Part shown: piece by piece, positions 46,314 to 54,923 of the stretch
How the letters are laid out: each line of letters opens with the position of its first letter
How positions within the stretch are numbered: position 1 is the stretch's first letter
Assembly (NCBI RefSeq): GCF_025971955.1
Contig: NZ_JAPDMX010000031.1
Coordinates: 44,292-108,291, forward strand
Source of the DNA: Shewanella subflava
GTDB lineage: Bacteria; Pseudomonadota; Gammaproteobacteria; Enterobacterales; Shewanellaceae
DNA: 64,000 nt
Reading direction: 5' to 3'
Notes under the pieces: model-generated
Databases searched by the model: none
The model's input: the letters and a program-made list of their open reading frames with translations, nothing else
What the model was told of the DNA's origin: nothing
Program-made: the position numbers and the translations under genes

Positions 46314-46961
46314 CTACTTTTGTTGATGTAACATCCATACAGCGGCTTCAACACGGGAACGCATTCCTAGTTTTTTAAGTAGATGCTTAACATGAACTTT
46401 CACAGTACCATCGGTAATGTCGAGCTCTCTGGCGATTAATTTATTGGTTAACCCTTTGGCTATTTGCTTCAATATTTCAAATTCGCGACTCGTTAGTGAA
46501 TTTAACAATAACGCCTTTTGTGACACGTCAGGCTTACGAATCGCCTTTGCCAGAATGGTGGCCAGCTTATCTGATATCACCATTTCCCCGCTAACCGCCT
46601 GTTTAATTTTTTCTAGGATCAACACAGGGTCCATATCTTTTAACAAGTATCCGTCTGCGCCAAAGCTGATCGCTTGGATAACATCTTCATCATTGTCAGA
46701 AACCGTTAACATAATAATTCGCGATGTTACGCCTTCAGCACGCAAGATACGTAGAGTCTCGAGCCCATCTAAACCATGCATATTTAAATCTAAAATAATT
46801 AAATCAGGGTCTAACTCCCTAGCAAGTTCAATACCTTTAGTGCCGTTATCTGCCTCCCCCACTACTTCTAAGCCGTCTTCTAAAGCAATCAATTGTGTTA
46901 AGCCTTTACGTAATAGTGGGTGATCATCAATCAATAATATAGTCGCTGTATCCATGTTCAT
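46314..46961 (-). CDS. narL: NarL/NarP-type response regulator
   Basis: 215 residues: a receiver domain with acidic pocket IDD near residue 12 and phospho-Asp in LIILDLNMHG (~58), then a LuxR-type helix-turn-helix with LTSREFEILKQIAKGLTNKL and GTVKVHVKHLLKK. It is the probable partner of the NarX-like kinase, although 3.5 kb and nrdGD separate them. Divergent from narK with FNR-like and NarL-like sites between. NarL versus NarP cannot be decided from sequence alone. Confidence 0.87.
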   Translation of the reverse strand: MNMDTATILLIDDHPLLRKGLTQLIALEDGLEVVGEADNGTKGIELARELDPDLIILDLNMHGLDGLETLRILRAEGVTSRIIMLTVSDNDEDVIQAISFGADGYLLKDMDPVLILEKIKQAVSGEMVISDKLATILAKAIRKPDVSQKALLLNSLTSREFEILKQIAKGLTNKLIARELDITDGTVKVHVKHLLKKLGMRSRVEAAVWMLHQQK

Positions 46962-47028
46962 TTTGTAGCCCTTCGCTGCTTATAAAATAAAACCCAGACC
47001 ATAGTAAGTAACATTGATGAAACAAAAG

Positions 47029-47042
47029 TTGATTTACATCAT
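47029..47042. promoter_or_regulatory. FNR/EtrA box between narL and narK
   Basis: TTGATTTACATCAT matches TTGAT-N4-ATCAA at 9 of 10 positions, 68 bases from the narL start and ~225 bases from narK. Nearer to narL, but control of either is possible. Confidence 0.6.
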
Positions 47043-47146
47043 AAGCAAGAGAGAATGTTTGTTAGGCCAACTGAATCAAAAATACTTAAGGCATCTCAAA
47101 TAAAAATAATATATAGGCAATAAAAACAACACTATAAAATAAAAAA

Positions 47147-47162
47147 TACTCATTAATAGGCA
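47147..47162. promoter_or_regulatory. NarL/NarP 7-2-7 site upstream of narK
   Basis: TACTCATTAATAGGCA: the left heptamer TACTCAT fits TACYYMT perfectly and the right one fits at 6 of 7. It is centred ~105 bases upstream of narK. Confidence 0.6.
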
Positions 47163-47259
47163 TTGGATTTTACAATCAAGCCACTCAAACTTACCCACGA
47201 ATGTGCATTGTTTCGATGGCTAACTCTCACCATAGTTATGCTGAATTTCATACACGTGG

Positions 47260-48882
47260 ATGAGTAAAATGACAGATATAAACAGATGGGAACCAGAAAA
47301 CGAGCAATTCTGGCAAACCAGCGGTAAATCAATTGCTCGGCGAAATCTGTGGATTTCAATACCCAGCTTGTTATGTGGTTTTGCTGTATGGCTATATTGG
47401 GGAATTCTAACCGTACAAATGATGAATGCGGGTTTTAATTTCACCTCTGATGAACTATTTACATTAACCGCAATAGCGGGATTATCAGGAGCGACTTTAC
47501 GCATTCCCAGCAGTTTCTTCATTCGTTTTTGTGGTGGTAGAAACACAATTTTCTTTACCACATCTTTATTACTTATTCCGGCATTCTTTACTGGGGTAGC
47601 ATTACAAAATCCTGATACTCCATTATGGCAATATCAACTTCTTGCACTATTGTCTGGTTTTGGTGGCGGTAATTTTGCTTCTTCAATGTCTAACATCAGT
47701 TATTTCTACCCTAAAAGCCAACAAGGATTAGCACTAGGATTAAATGCAGGCTTGGGTAACTTTGGCGTAACCTCGATGCAAATTTTAATACCGCTATTTA
47801 TGACCTACGGTATTTTTGGTGCCTTTGGTGGCGACCCGGTTACGTTAATCAGTCCATCTGGAAGTTTAATCGGTAAAGTGCCTGCTGGGTCTGATACTTG
47901 GATCCAAAATGGCGGCTATTTATGGCTGCTCATATTAGTGCCATTATTTTTTGCGACTTGGTTTGGTATGGATAACATTCGCACCAAAGAAGTGTCACCC
48001 GATGTCGGTTCTCCGTTGAGTGCTATCGCGATGATCAGCATCATGTTAAGCATTGGACTTGTCACCGCGGCTGCCGGATTATGGCTCATACTACCTGAAT
48101 CGGCAAATGGTTCAGGCTGGGGGATCCCTAAAGAATTGGTTTTAGTATTAGTCGTCGCCACGACAGTATTTTGCTTAAAAATGTTGCCTGGTGCGATAGG
48201 CGATAGCTTATCAAAGCAATATCAAATTTTTAATAACAAACACACTTGGGTGATGAGTGTTATTTACACCATGACATTTGGTTCTTTCATTGGCTTTTCT
48301 GCTGCTTTTCCATTAGCGATTAAAGTTATTTTTGGTTTTCAGCATGTGCTTGTAGACGGCCAAATGACCCACAACATCGTTAATCCTAATGGACCCAGTG
48401 CATTAATGTATGCGTGGATGGCACCTTTTATTGGAGCGTTAATCCGTCCAGTGGGCGGCTGGATTGCGGATAAGTTTGGTGGCGCCTTAGTAACACAAGT
48501 GTGTTCGGCCATAATGGTGGTTTCAAGCTTAGGCGCAGCATATTATATGAAGCAGGCTTACACCTCGGCAACACCTGAAGAATTCTTTATGCCTTTCTTT
48601 ATCATCTTTTTAGTGTTATTTGCCGCCACCGGAATAGGTAACGGCTCCACGTTCAGAACCATCGCAATGGTGTTTCCAAAAGAACAAGCTGGACCAGTAC
48701 TAGGTTGGACGTCGGCAGTTGCTGCTTATGGTGCTTTTTACATTCCCATGGTGTTTGGTCAGCAAATAAAATCTGGGACTCCTGATATTGCATTAATTGG
48801 TTTCGCTGTATTTTATGCCGTATGTCTATTAGTTAATTGGTGGTTTTATCTGCGTAAAGATGGTGAGTTTTATAACCCATAA
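47260..48882 (+). CDS. narK: Nitrate/nitrite MFS transporter, NarK type (first of three)
   Basis: 540 residues with 12 predicted membrane helices. The nitrate signature is strong: GFGGGNFASSMSNISYFYPK and ALGLNAGLGNFG, as in E. coli NarK/NarU. It imports nitrate, probably exchanging it for nitrite. It is ~75 residues longer than E. coli NarK, mainly in loops around residues 200-225 and 285-385. ATG 47260 and ATG 47269 are both possible; GGATGAG sits seven bases before the latter. A terminator-like hairpin follows the gene. Confidence 0.92.
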   Translation: MSKMTDINRWEPENEQFWQTSGKSIARRNLWISIPSLLCGFAVWLYWGILTVQMMNAGFNFTSDELFTLTAIAGLSGATLRIPSSFFIRFCGGRNTIFFTTSLLLIPAFFTGVALQNPDTPLWQYQLLALLSGFGGGNFASSMSNISYFYPKSQQGLALGLNAGLGNFGVTSMQILIPLFMTYGIFGAFGGDPVTLISPSGSLIGKVPAGSDTWIQNGGYLWLLILVPLFFATWFGMDNIRTKEVSPDVGSPLSAIAMISIMLSIGLVTAAAGLWLILPESANGSGWGIPKELVLVLVVATTVFCLKMLPGAIGDSLSKQYQIFNNKHTWVMSVIYTMTFGSFIGFSAAFPLAIKVIFGFQHVLVDGQMTHNIVNPNGPSALMYAWMAPFIGALIRPVGGWIADKFGGALVTQVCSAIMVVSSLGAAYYMKQAYTSATPEEFFMPFFIIFLVLFAATGIGNGSTFRTIAMVFPKEQAGPVLGWTSAVAAYGAFYIPMVFGQQIKSGTPDIALIGFAVFYAVCLLVNWWFYLRKDGEFYNP

Positions 48883-48892
48883 AGTCGACGTT

Positions 48893-48924
48893 TCTCAGGC
48901 TTGTACTTACGAATAAGCCTGAGA
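48893..48924 (+). terminator. Terminator after narK
   Basis: TCTCAGGCTT and AAGCCTGAGA form a perfect 10-bp stem with a 12-base loop beginning 11 bases past the narK stop; no strong T-run follows. Confidence 0.6.
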
Positions 48925-48964
48925 GAATTCATATTAAAACAGATATTTATATTAGAGTAATACT

Positions 48965-49348
48965 ATGAGCGCATTAAAAGAGTTAATTACCATGGCAAGC
49001 TACCAGGGTGAACCTGTAAAGCTATTATTTTTGTTTGCCAAAGCGGAATATGAACAGTCAGAAAAAGGCACAAATAAAGACGAAAACAAGGGCCATATGA
49101 TGCCGGTTATGTGTGTAGATAAACTGCCCGCTGAACTAACCAACTTTGCAGACCTATGCAGTGAAGCAGATAATATTAATCCAGAGTGGGAGTTTATTTT
49201 TGTCACCAGTATGTTTGCTGAAGTAGATAAAGAAGCGTTAGATGGTGGGCTAAAGCGCATGGCAAGTGACATTGAGAATGGCGAAAATACAGCTATGTAC
49301 GTTGTGCTAGACAGGCAAGAAAATGTCATTGAAATGATGCGCAGTTAA
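48965..49348 (+). CDS. Small soluble protein of the family labelled ribonucleotide reductase subunit alpha
   Basis: 127 residues, no signal peptide or membrane segment. Motifs LLFLFAKAEYE, MMPVMCVDK and a C-terminal VVLDRQENV match a small family of conserved proteins commonly annotated as ribonucleotide reductase subunit alpha. The annotation is not credible by length or sequence: it is not a reductase. The function is unknown. Here it sits just after narK, behind its own weak ribosome-binding site, inside a nitrate-respiration block. Confidence 0.8.
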   Translation: MSALKELITMASYQGEPVKLLFLFAKAEYEQSEKGTNKDENKGHMMPVMCVDKLPAELTNFADLCSEADNINPEWEFIFVTSMFAEVDKEALDGGLKRMASDIENGENTAMYVVLDRQENVIEMMRS

Positions 49349-49379
49349 CCCATGTCAGTTACGACTTAACCGCCCGCGC

Positions 49380-49411
49380 CTTGCCAGTAATCATTAAGTA
49401 TCACTGGCAAG
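49380..49411. terminator. Bidirectional terminator between convergent genes
   Basis: CTTGCCAGT (49380-49388) and ACTGGCAAG (49403-49411) form a perfect 9-bp stem with a 14-base loop. It overlaps the last codons of the hemerythrin-like gene on the minus strand and follows the small protein's stop by 31 bases. Confidence 0.6.
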
Positions 49412-49910
49412 AAGTGTCAAAATTTATCATAGTCAAAAATAATTTTGCAATGTCGTCTTTGGGCAGTGCTTCGTCGATTGTCGGAAAAAAAATACTCTCT
49501 TTCTTGATATTCAGCTGCAGGAGTAAGTCCTCTAGCTCATCAAAAATCTCTAATAAAGCATCTATTTTTGAATTAATCGCGAGTTTAGCCTTATTGCTTG
49601 GTGCTTGTAAAGGCTGGATAAGTTGTAAAAACCCTTGGTCGATATGCTCCATTAATATTTTACTGTGCTGTAATTCTAGCAGTAATGAATAAGTGGGATA
49701 GGTTTCAAATAGTGGGCTATTTTTATCTTCAAATAGTGGCAGCAACACAGCTTCTTCCCATCTAATAAAAAACATTAAATCAGTCTTTACCCGATAGAAT
49801 ACCTGTTGTGCCTGAGTCATATTTTTTGTTATCAGACTTTTGGCATAATAAAATAATAGGCTTTGCTTATCATGTGTGGCTGAAAAGTAATTGGTCATTA
49901 ATCCCTGCAT
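49401..49910 (-). CDS. Hemerythrin-like (HHE) protein
   Basis: 169 residues from ATG 49910, chosen because AAGGAGG lies directly upstream; a GTG at 49946 would add 12 residues. The four-helix pattern of an HHE cation-binding domain is visible: ATHDKQ near the start, FFIRWEEAVLLPLFE, LLELQHSKILMEHID and a final KKESIFFPTID. These supply His and Glu for a di-iron site, though the second helix has F-I-R where HIxxE is common, so one His ligand may be missing. Possible roles are NO or O2 sensing or iron-sulfur repair. It lies 39 bases from the kinase-phosphatase stop on the same strand. Confidence 0.7.
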   Translation of the reverse strand: MQGLMTNYFSATHDKQSLLFYYAKSLITKNMTQAQQVFYRVKTDLMFFIRWEEAVLLPLFEDKNSPLFETYPTYSLLLELQHSKILMEHIDQGFLQLIQPLQAPSNKAKLAINSKIDALLEIFDELEDLLLQLNIKKESIFFPTIDEALPKDDIAKLFLTMINFDTSCQ

Positions 49911-49949
49911 TGTAGTGCCTCCTTGATAAATACTAACGACCTTCACAAA

Positions 49950-51677
49950 TCAGCTGGTTTGGCTGAATAGATAGATAACAACCATCAATGTTACAAACCA
50001 GAAACCACTGACTAACTTCCAAAAAAATAGGCTATTAGATTGCTTAACTTCGGGTTCAGGTTTTAAAAAAACAGGATTAGGCTGGGTCAAATCCGTCATA
50101 AATTCCGCGACCGTGTTATAACGCTCGTTTAAATCAAATTTAACCCCTTTTTCTAATGCTTTATCAAACCATATTGGAATAATGGGATTAATGTTGGCTG
50201 CTGATATATAACGTAACTTGTCGTAGTCCCTCATGTTTTGGCAATCTTCCACCTGTTTACCATAGGGTAGACAATGAGTAAAAATCTCATAACACAGGGT
50301 AGCTAGGCTATAAATATCACCTTGTATTCCTGGGTTTTTACCTTGTAAGTAATTAGGATCAGAATAGCTTGCTGTACCGAGTATACCTTGGTATTCAATA
50401 GGGCTGTAAAGTTCAGCAACACCGGCAACAAATACTGAGCCAAAATCGACAATTTTCACCCTATCCTGATCTAGAATCATAATGTTGGCCGGCTTTATAT
50501 CCTGATGAACTGCATCATGTTGATGAAATGCATCCAGTGCTAATGCTATTTTTTTCACCAGCTCAATCGCTCTTTTAGGTGAAATAGGGAAATGCAGATC
50601 AAGCCATTTATCTAAGCTGATGCCAGGTAGCCACTCCATCAGATAATACAGCCCAGTTCTGGGACGATTGTGTTGAATAATTTTAACCACATATTCTGAT
50701 TCGATACGGCTACCAATCCACTGTTCACGTATAAATCGGTCGATATAATGAATATCATCAATAAAGTTTTTCGAAGGGACTTTCATGGCAAACTGTTCTT
50801 GAGTTTCCATGTCTTCCACTAGGTATAAATGGCTTCTGCTTGATGCAAATACTTCACTTATAATTCGATATCCATCCAGCTTCATTCCCGCCTTTAAAAT
50901 TGGCGGAAAAGGTAAGCGAGTAAGCTCGACATTTAAATCATCTATGTGCTGTTGCTGTAAGGATTTGATATGCAGAACTAAACAACTCATGTTGTCATCG
51001 CTATTGCCTTTTTCTGCTGCCTCAATAAGCTGCTTACAAATTTGGCTCATGGGTAGCGGTAGACCTAATAGCCGGGTGAGTTCATTTTCTGCAATAAAGT
51101 CATGCACGCCATCTGAGCACAGTAAAAAACGGTCCTGTTGTTGTAACACAAAGCTGCTGAAATCAATGTGTAATTTATTATCCATCCCCACAGCGCGGGT
51201 GAGAAATGTTTTATCTTTTTCAATACTGGCACAATGATCCTGCGTTAACTGCGTAAGCTTATTGTCTCGAAGGAGGTAGATTCTGCTATCACCTACATGA
51301 AAAAAATAGCCTTTATGCCCTTTTAACACTAACGCGCTAAGGGTTGTAAGATACCCTTTATGGTCATTTTTATACTGATGACTTTTACGAAATAAACGCA
51401 GGTTAATGGCGGATAATACTTGTTCTCCGCTTTTACCCACTGACCAAGTATCTGGTGTTTGATAGTACTCAACTAAAAAACGTTCAACTGCGATATGACT
51501 CGCTTCACGCCCCGCTTCTGCAGAGCTGACCCCATCAGCAACAATAAAAGCATACCCTTTTACTTGCTGTAAATAGGACTCTTCAGGCAATAACAGTTCT
51601 GTGGCATCTTCGTTAATGCCCTTAACCCCCGCATGGGATTCAAATGCAACGTCAATGTCAAACTCACTAACTGCCAT
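49950..51677 (-). CDS. PP2C phosphatase fused to a Ser/Thr protein kinase, membrane-anchored
   Basis: 575 residues. An N-terminal PP2C domain (~8-240) has VADGVSSAEAG, CSDGVHDF and NSDDNMSCLVL. A eukaryotic-type kinase (~268-525) has the ATP lysine in FAMKVPSKN, the catalytic loop HQDIKPANIM and DFGS. A single membrane segment (~550-572) ends the protein. Such bifunctional genes occur next to nitrate transporters and nitrate/nitrite reductases in many proteobacteria, suggesting that they tune nitrate uptake. Here it is divergent from the second narK-type gene and upstream of the hemerythrin-like gene. Confidence 0.9.
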   Translation of the reverse strand: MAVSEFDIDVAFESHAGVKGINEDATELLLPEESYLQQVKGYAFIVADGVSSAEAGREASHIAVERFLVEYYQTPDTWSVGKSGEQVLSAINLRLFRKSHQYKNDHKGYLTTLSALVLKGHKGYFFHVGDSRIYLLRDNKLTQLTQDHCASIEKDKTFLTRAVGMDNKLHIDFSSFVLQQQDRFLLCSDGVHDFIAENELTRLLGLPLPMSQICKQLIEAAEKGNSDDNMSCLVLHIKSLQQQHIDDLNVELTRLPFPPILKAGMKLDGYRIISEVFASSRSHLYLVEDMETQEQFAMKVPSKNFIDDIHYIDRFIREQWIGSRIESEYVVKIIQHNRPRTGLYYLMEWLPGISLDKWLDLHFPISPKRAIELVKKIALALDAFHQHDAVHQDIKPANIMILDQDRVKIVDFGSVFVAGVAELYSPIEYQGILGTASYSDPNYLQGKNPGIQGDIYSLATLCYEIFTHCLPYGKQVEDCQNMRDYDKLRYISAANINPIIPIWFDKALEKGVKFDLNERYNTVAEFMTDLTQPNPVFLKPEPEVKQSNSLFFWKLVSGFWFVTLMVVIYLFSQTS

Positions 51678-51985
51678 AAATAAACCTTTTATATAGATTT
51701 ATAAAAATAATGATAACCATAACCGACTTGTTCAAATATCGATATGGTGTTTGAGCTGTTGAAGCGGTATAACGGTTAGCAGAAACAATGCCAAACTACT
51801 CAACCTTCAACTGAACACCTTATTTTTTCCTGCTGTATTAACAACAGCATAACTAAATTAATACCTAATGATGGGCAAGTATAATCGCCAAAAAAAATCT
51901 CACTGGATATTAAAGAGTAGTGTGATCAAACACGTCATAACTTAGTTAAACTCAGAGGGAGTAATTGCTGGCATATGGGAGAGTC

Positions 51986-53284
51986 ATGGCAAATCAACAT
52001 TCTAAAGCTTGGCGAGCTTTATTGTTTGCGACGTTAGCTTTTGCGGCCAACTTTTCAGTATGGACTTTATATGCTGCTGCAGTGATCCCCTTTACCGAAC
52101 AGCTTGGATTTTCACTGACTCAATTGGGGGTATTGCTCGCCTCACCTATGCTTACCGGTGCACTTAGTCGCATTCCTGCGGGATTACTGGTTGGTCAATT
52201 TAATGCTAAAAAGTTATTCAGTTTGCAAATGCTACTTTGTATACCGCCATTAGTATTGTTGCCATTGGCAACGGATTACACCAACTTGCTATTAGTTGGA
52301 CTATGGATAGGGCTAAGTGGCAGCTCGTTCACCTTTGGGATTAATTATATTAATGATTTTTTTTCCCGAAAAATCCAAGGCACAATAATGGGGGTATTCG
52401 GTGTAGGTAATGCTGGAGCGGCAATTAATTTGGTGTTTGCCCCTATAATCATTGAGCTTTGGGGCTGGTCATATCTTGGCCCCGTTTACGCCGTAGGATT
52501 AGTGATTATTGCCTGGTTATTCTTCTGGTTAGCTCCTAATCCTTCAGAGCAAGTTCAACAATTAACCGCCAAGACTCACCCTAGGGCAGGCACTGGTATT
52601 AGCAACATTATCAGTACGATGAAAAACCTGCACGTTTGGGCTTTAGGACTTTACTATTACTTTGTTTTTGGCTCTTTTTTGGCATTATTAATGTGGCTGC
52701 CTTATTATTACATGCAAGCTTATCAGCTTAACATAAAGCAAGCCATGGCCTTTACTTTATTCTTTGTCGCCACATCCTCTGTTGTCAGAGCGCTTGGCGG
52801 CTGGTTCGCCGATAAATACGGTGGAAGAACTGTCAATTGGAGTGTTTTTTGGGTCTGTTTAGTGTGTTTGTTTTTTTTAAGCTACCCTCCCACAACCATG
52901 ACAATACATGGCGTAAATCAAGATGTTCACTTAACTGTTTCAATTAATGTTTGGGTGTTTACCGGCTTACTATTCATTATTGGTGTGGCGCAGGGTTTTG
53001 GCCGAGCCAGTGTGTTTAAAGTGATTCACGATCAATACCCAAACAATATTGGCGTTGTAGGTGGCGTTGTAGCAGCAATTGGAGCTTTAGGTGGATGTAG
53101 CTTACCTATTTTGTTTGGTTTATCCGTCGATCTAATCGGTATTTATAGCGCTAGCTTTATGGTGCTATATGGCATTTTAGCCCTTTGCATGATGGCAATG
53201 TATATGGCTATTCAAGCAGAAACCCACCAAAAACGAATTGCAGAAGCAAAAAAATATAATTTCCTAGAGGATGATAATCTATGA
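51986..53284 (+). CDS. Nitrate/nitrite MFS transporter (second of three)
   Basis: About 432 residues with 12 membrane helices. Nitrate-porter features are GVFGVGNAGAAINLVFAP and GGWFADKYGGRTVN. It is more like the NasA/NarK1 group than the narK at 47260. I start it at ATG 51986, which has GGGAG four bases upstream; a TTG at 51965 after AGGGAG is possible. Stop overlaps the DGC-domain gene (ATGA), so the two are co-translated. Divergent from the kinase-phosphatase gene. Confidence 0.88.
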   Translation: MANQHSKAWRALLFATLAFAANFSVWTLYAAAVIPFTEQLGFSLTQLGVLLASPMLTGALSRIPAGLLVGQFNAKKLFSLQMLLCIPPLVLLPLATDYTNLLLVGLWIGLSGSSFTFGINYINDFFSRKIQGTIMGVFGVGNAGAAINLVFAPIIIELWGWSYLGPVYAVGLVIIAWLFFWLAPNPSEQVQQLTAKTHPRAGTGISNIISTMKNLHVWALGLYYYFVFGSFLALLMWLPYYYMQAYQLNIKQAMAFTLFFVATSSVVRALGGWFADKYGGRTVNWSVFWVCLVCLFFLSYPPTTMTIHGVNQDVHLTVSINVWVFTGLLFIIGVAQGFGRASVFKVIHDQYPNNIGVVGGVVAAIGALGGCSLPILFGLSVDLIGIYSASFMVLYGILALCMMAMYMAIQAETHQKRIAEAKKYNFLEDDNL

Positions 53285-53655
53285 GTCAGATAATTAATAA
53301 TGGTGATTTACCCTTAGTGTATTCATGTTCTGGTTGCTCTAATGTTGCACAATTAGCCAATAATTTGGCCATCGAACTAAATGTTTTGGGCATTGCTGAA
53401 ATGTCTTGTATTTCCGGTGTAGGAGGACATGTACGGCCTTTGGTTAAATTGGCTAAATCAGGTAGGCCTATCATTGCGATTGATGGCTGCCCATTAAATT
53501 GTGCCGCATCATGCTTAAATCAGCATAATATTAAAGCTACATATCATTTTGAGTTAACTAATACTATGAACTTACAAAAGCGTCAAAATAGCCAATGTGC
53601 AAAAACAGATTTACAAAGTGCTTTGGCAATGATTATCTTAAAAATAAGCCATTAA
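53281..53655 (+). CDS. DGC-domain protein, putative zinc-binding
   Basis: 124 residues. Cysteine-rich segments PLVYSCSGCSNVAQLAN, MSCISGVGGH and IDGCPLNCAASCLNQ define the DGC domain, named after its Asp-Gly-Cys motif and thought to bind zinc. Function is not established. Its 4-base overlap with the nitrate porter makes a nitrate-linked role likely: metal-dependent sensing, cofactor trafficking or transporter control are all open. Confidence 0.82.
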   Translation: MSQIINNGDLPLVYSCSGCSNVAQLANNLAIELNVLGIAEMSCISGVGGHVRPLVKLAKSGRPIIAIDGCPLNCAASCLNQHNIKATYHFELTNTMNLQKRQNSQCAKTDLQSALAMIILKISH

Positions 53656-53662
53656 ATAACCC

Positions 53663-54310
53663 CGAATTCAACTCAGAAGTGCGATACTCACCAAATTAAG
53701 CAGCTAATTGTTTAAACACAACAGCAGGCTGCTTAAACTTAAGGCATTTCTTAGGACGATTGTTAATCCTGTTTTGCGCAAACAAGATAATCTCATCGCT
53801 TTCAGTCCTTAAGTCAGTCCCTTTTTTACATATTACCTTAATAAGCCGTTGGCATTTTCATTAGCACCACGTTCCCAAGAACTATTCGGATGTGTAAAGT
53901 AAAACGCTGTGTCTAGTGTATTGGCTATGATTTAGTGGTTAGCAAACTCTCGACCATTATCGGCACTTATAGTGTGCACATATTGCTTATAGGGCATCAA
54001 TAATTAGATAGTCGCTTTAGCCACATTTTCAGAAGATTTTGACGCCATTATCTTTATTAAAGAAAAACGGGTTTTGCGCTCTAAAATGGTCACGATTGAA
54101 CCTGTCCCATTCTTCCCTAATACGGTATCAATTTCCCAATCACAGACACGTTCACGGGTATCAACAAAGGCAGTTCTAGACTCAAAAGCGGTGCCATTTT
54201 TAATCGCTGGCGTTTTCTCTTTTTTACCTCGGCGATAACGCTTATGGCCTTGCCGTAAATGGCGATATAATTTGCCGCTTTGACGCTTATTCCTTGCCAA
54301 TAAGTAAGCG
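53663..54310 (-). pseudogene. IS30-family transposase remnant
   Basis: The minus strand encodes GKLYRHLRQGHKRYRRGKKE, VCDWEIDTVLGKNG and, after a frame break and stops, FTHPNSSWERGANENANGL, NRPKKCLKF and a final FKQLAA: the DDE-containing C-terminal two-thirds of an IS30 transposase. The N-terminus is cut at the IS66 junction near 54310. AATTCAACTCAGAAGTGCGA near 53665 looks like its terminal repeat. Confidence 0.78.
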
Positions 54311-54324
54311 GTAAATGAAGCTGT

Positions 54325-54640
54325 GAAACGTTAATGCAAATTGCTCAAATCAACATTCCACGGCATTAAATCGGTCAAATCGTCGGTAGAAAGACGCTTG
54401 GGTAACTCGGTAAACAAGTGTCTGAAGTAATAATATGGACTGATATCATTGGCGCGACAGGTCATCACTAAACTGTATAAGTTCGCACTGGCATGTGCGC
54501 CATTGACTGACGTTGAGAACATCCAGTTTTTACGCACCGTTGTGAACGGGCGAATATCTCGTTCGGTAACATTGTTGTCGATGCTAATATCACCATCATC
54601 AAGATACGTTAATAATTTTGGCCATTGGTTGGTCTAACAG
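54325..54640 (-). pseudogene. IS66-family transposase C-terminal remnant
   Basis: The minus strand reads YLDDGDISIDNNVTERDIRP, VRKNWMFS, ASANLYSLVMTCRANDI, YYYFRHLFTELPKRL and LMPWNVDL: the well-conserved IS66 C-terminus (NN-ERxIRPxxxGRKNWLFS...LPWN). Everything upstream is lost. Confidence 0.8.
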
Positions 54641-54687
54641 GACTGACATCTGATATTTTCCCTTAGTCAACAGCTGATAACTCATAG

Positions 54688-54768
54688 TGACACTCTTTTT
54701 CTTTGGTGAGATAAAGCCTACCACCTTCAGCAGTCGGCTTCTTCTATGCCTCAATTAAGAGTGTCACA
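54688..54768. repeat. 81-bp segment bounded by 11-bp inverted repeats
   Basis: GTGACACTCTT and AAGAGTGTCAC flank 59 bases. There is no obvious target duplication. It could be a leftover of an IS end pair or a very short non-autonomous element. Confidence 0.35.
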
Positions 54769-54913
54769 GTTATTATCTTAATTCGGTACAAACTAAATAA
54801 GCAACTTTATGATTTTATGAAACTAGAATAATTTATTACGCTTATTTTATACCATGTACTTTTAGTACAAGAGCATTTTGAATATCAAACACCAAATGCT
54901 CGACTTCTCTTTT

Positions 54914-54923
54914 ACAAGATATC
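54914..54923. repeat. 10-bp target-site duplication, left side of IS4-family copy 2
   Basis: ACAAGATATC abuts the left end of the element and recurs at 56315-56324 at its right end, a perfect duplication indicating simple transposition. Confidence 0.9.
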
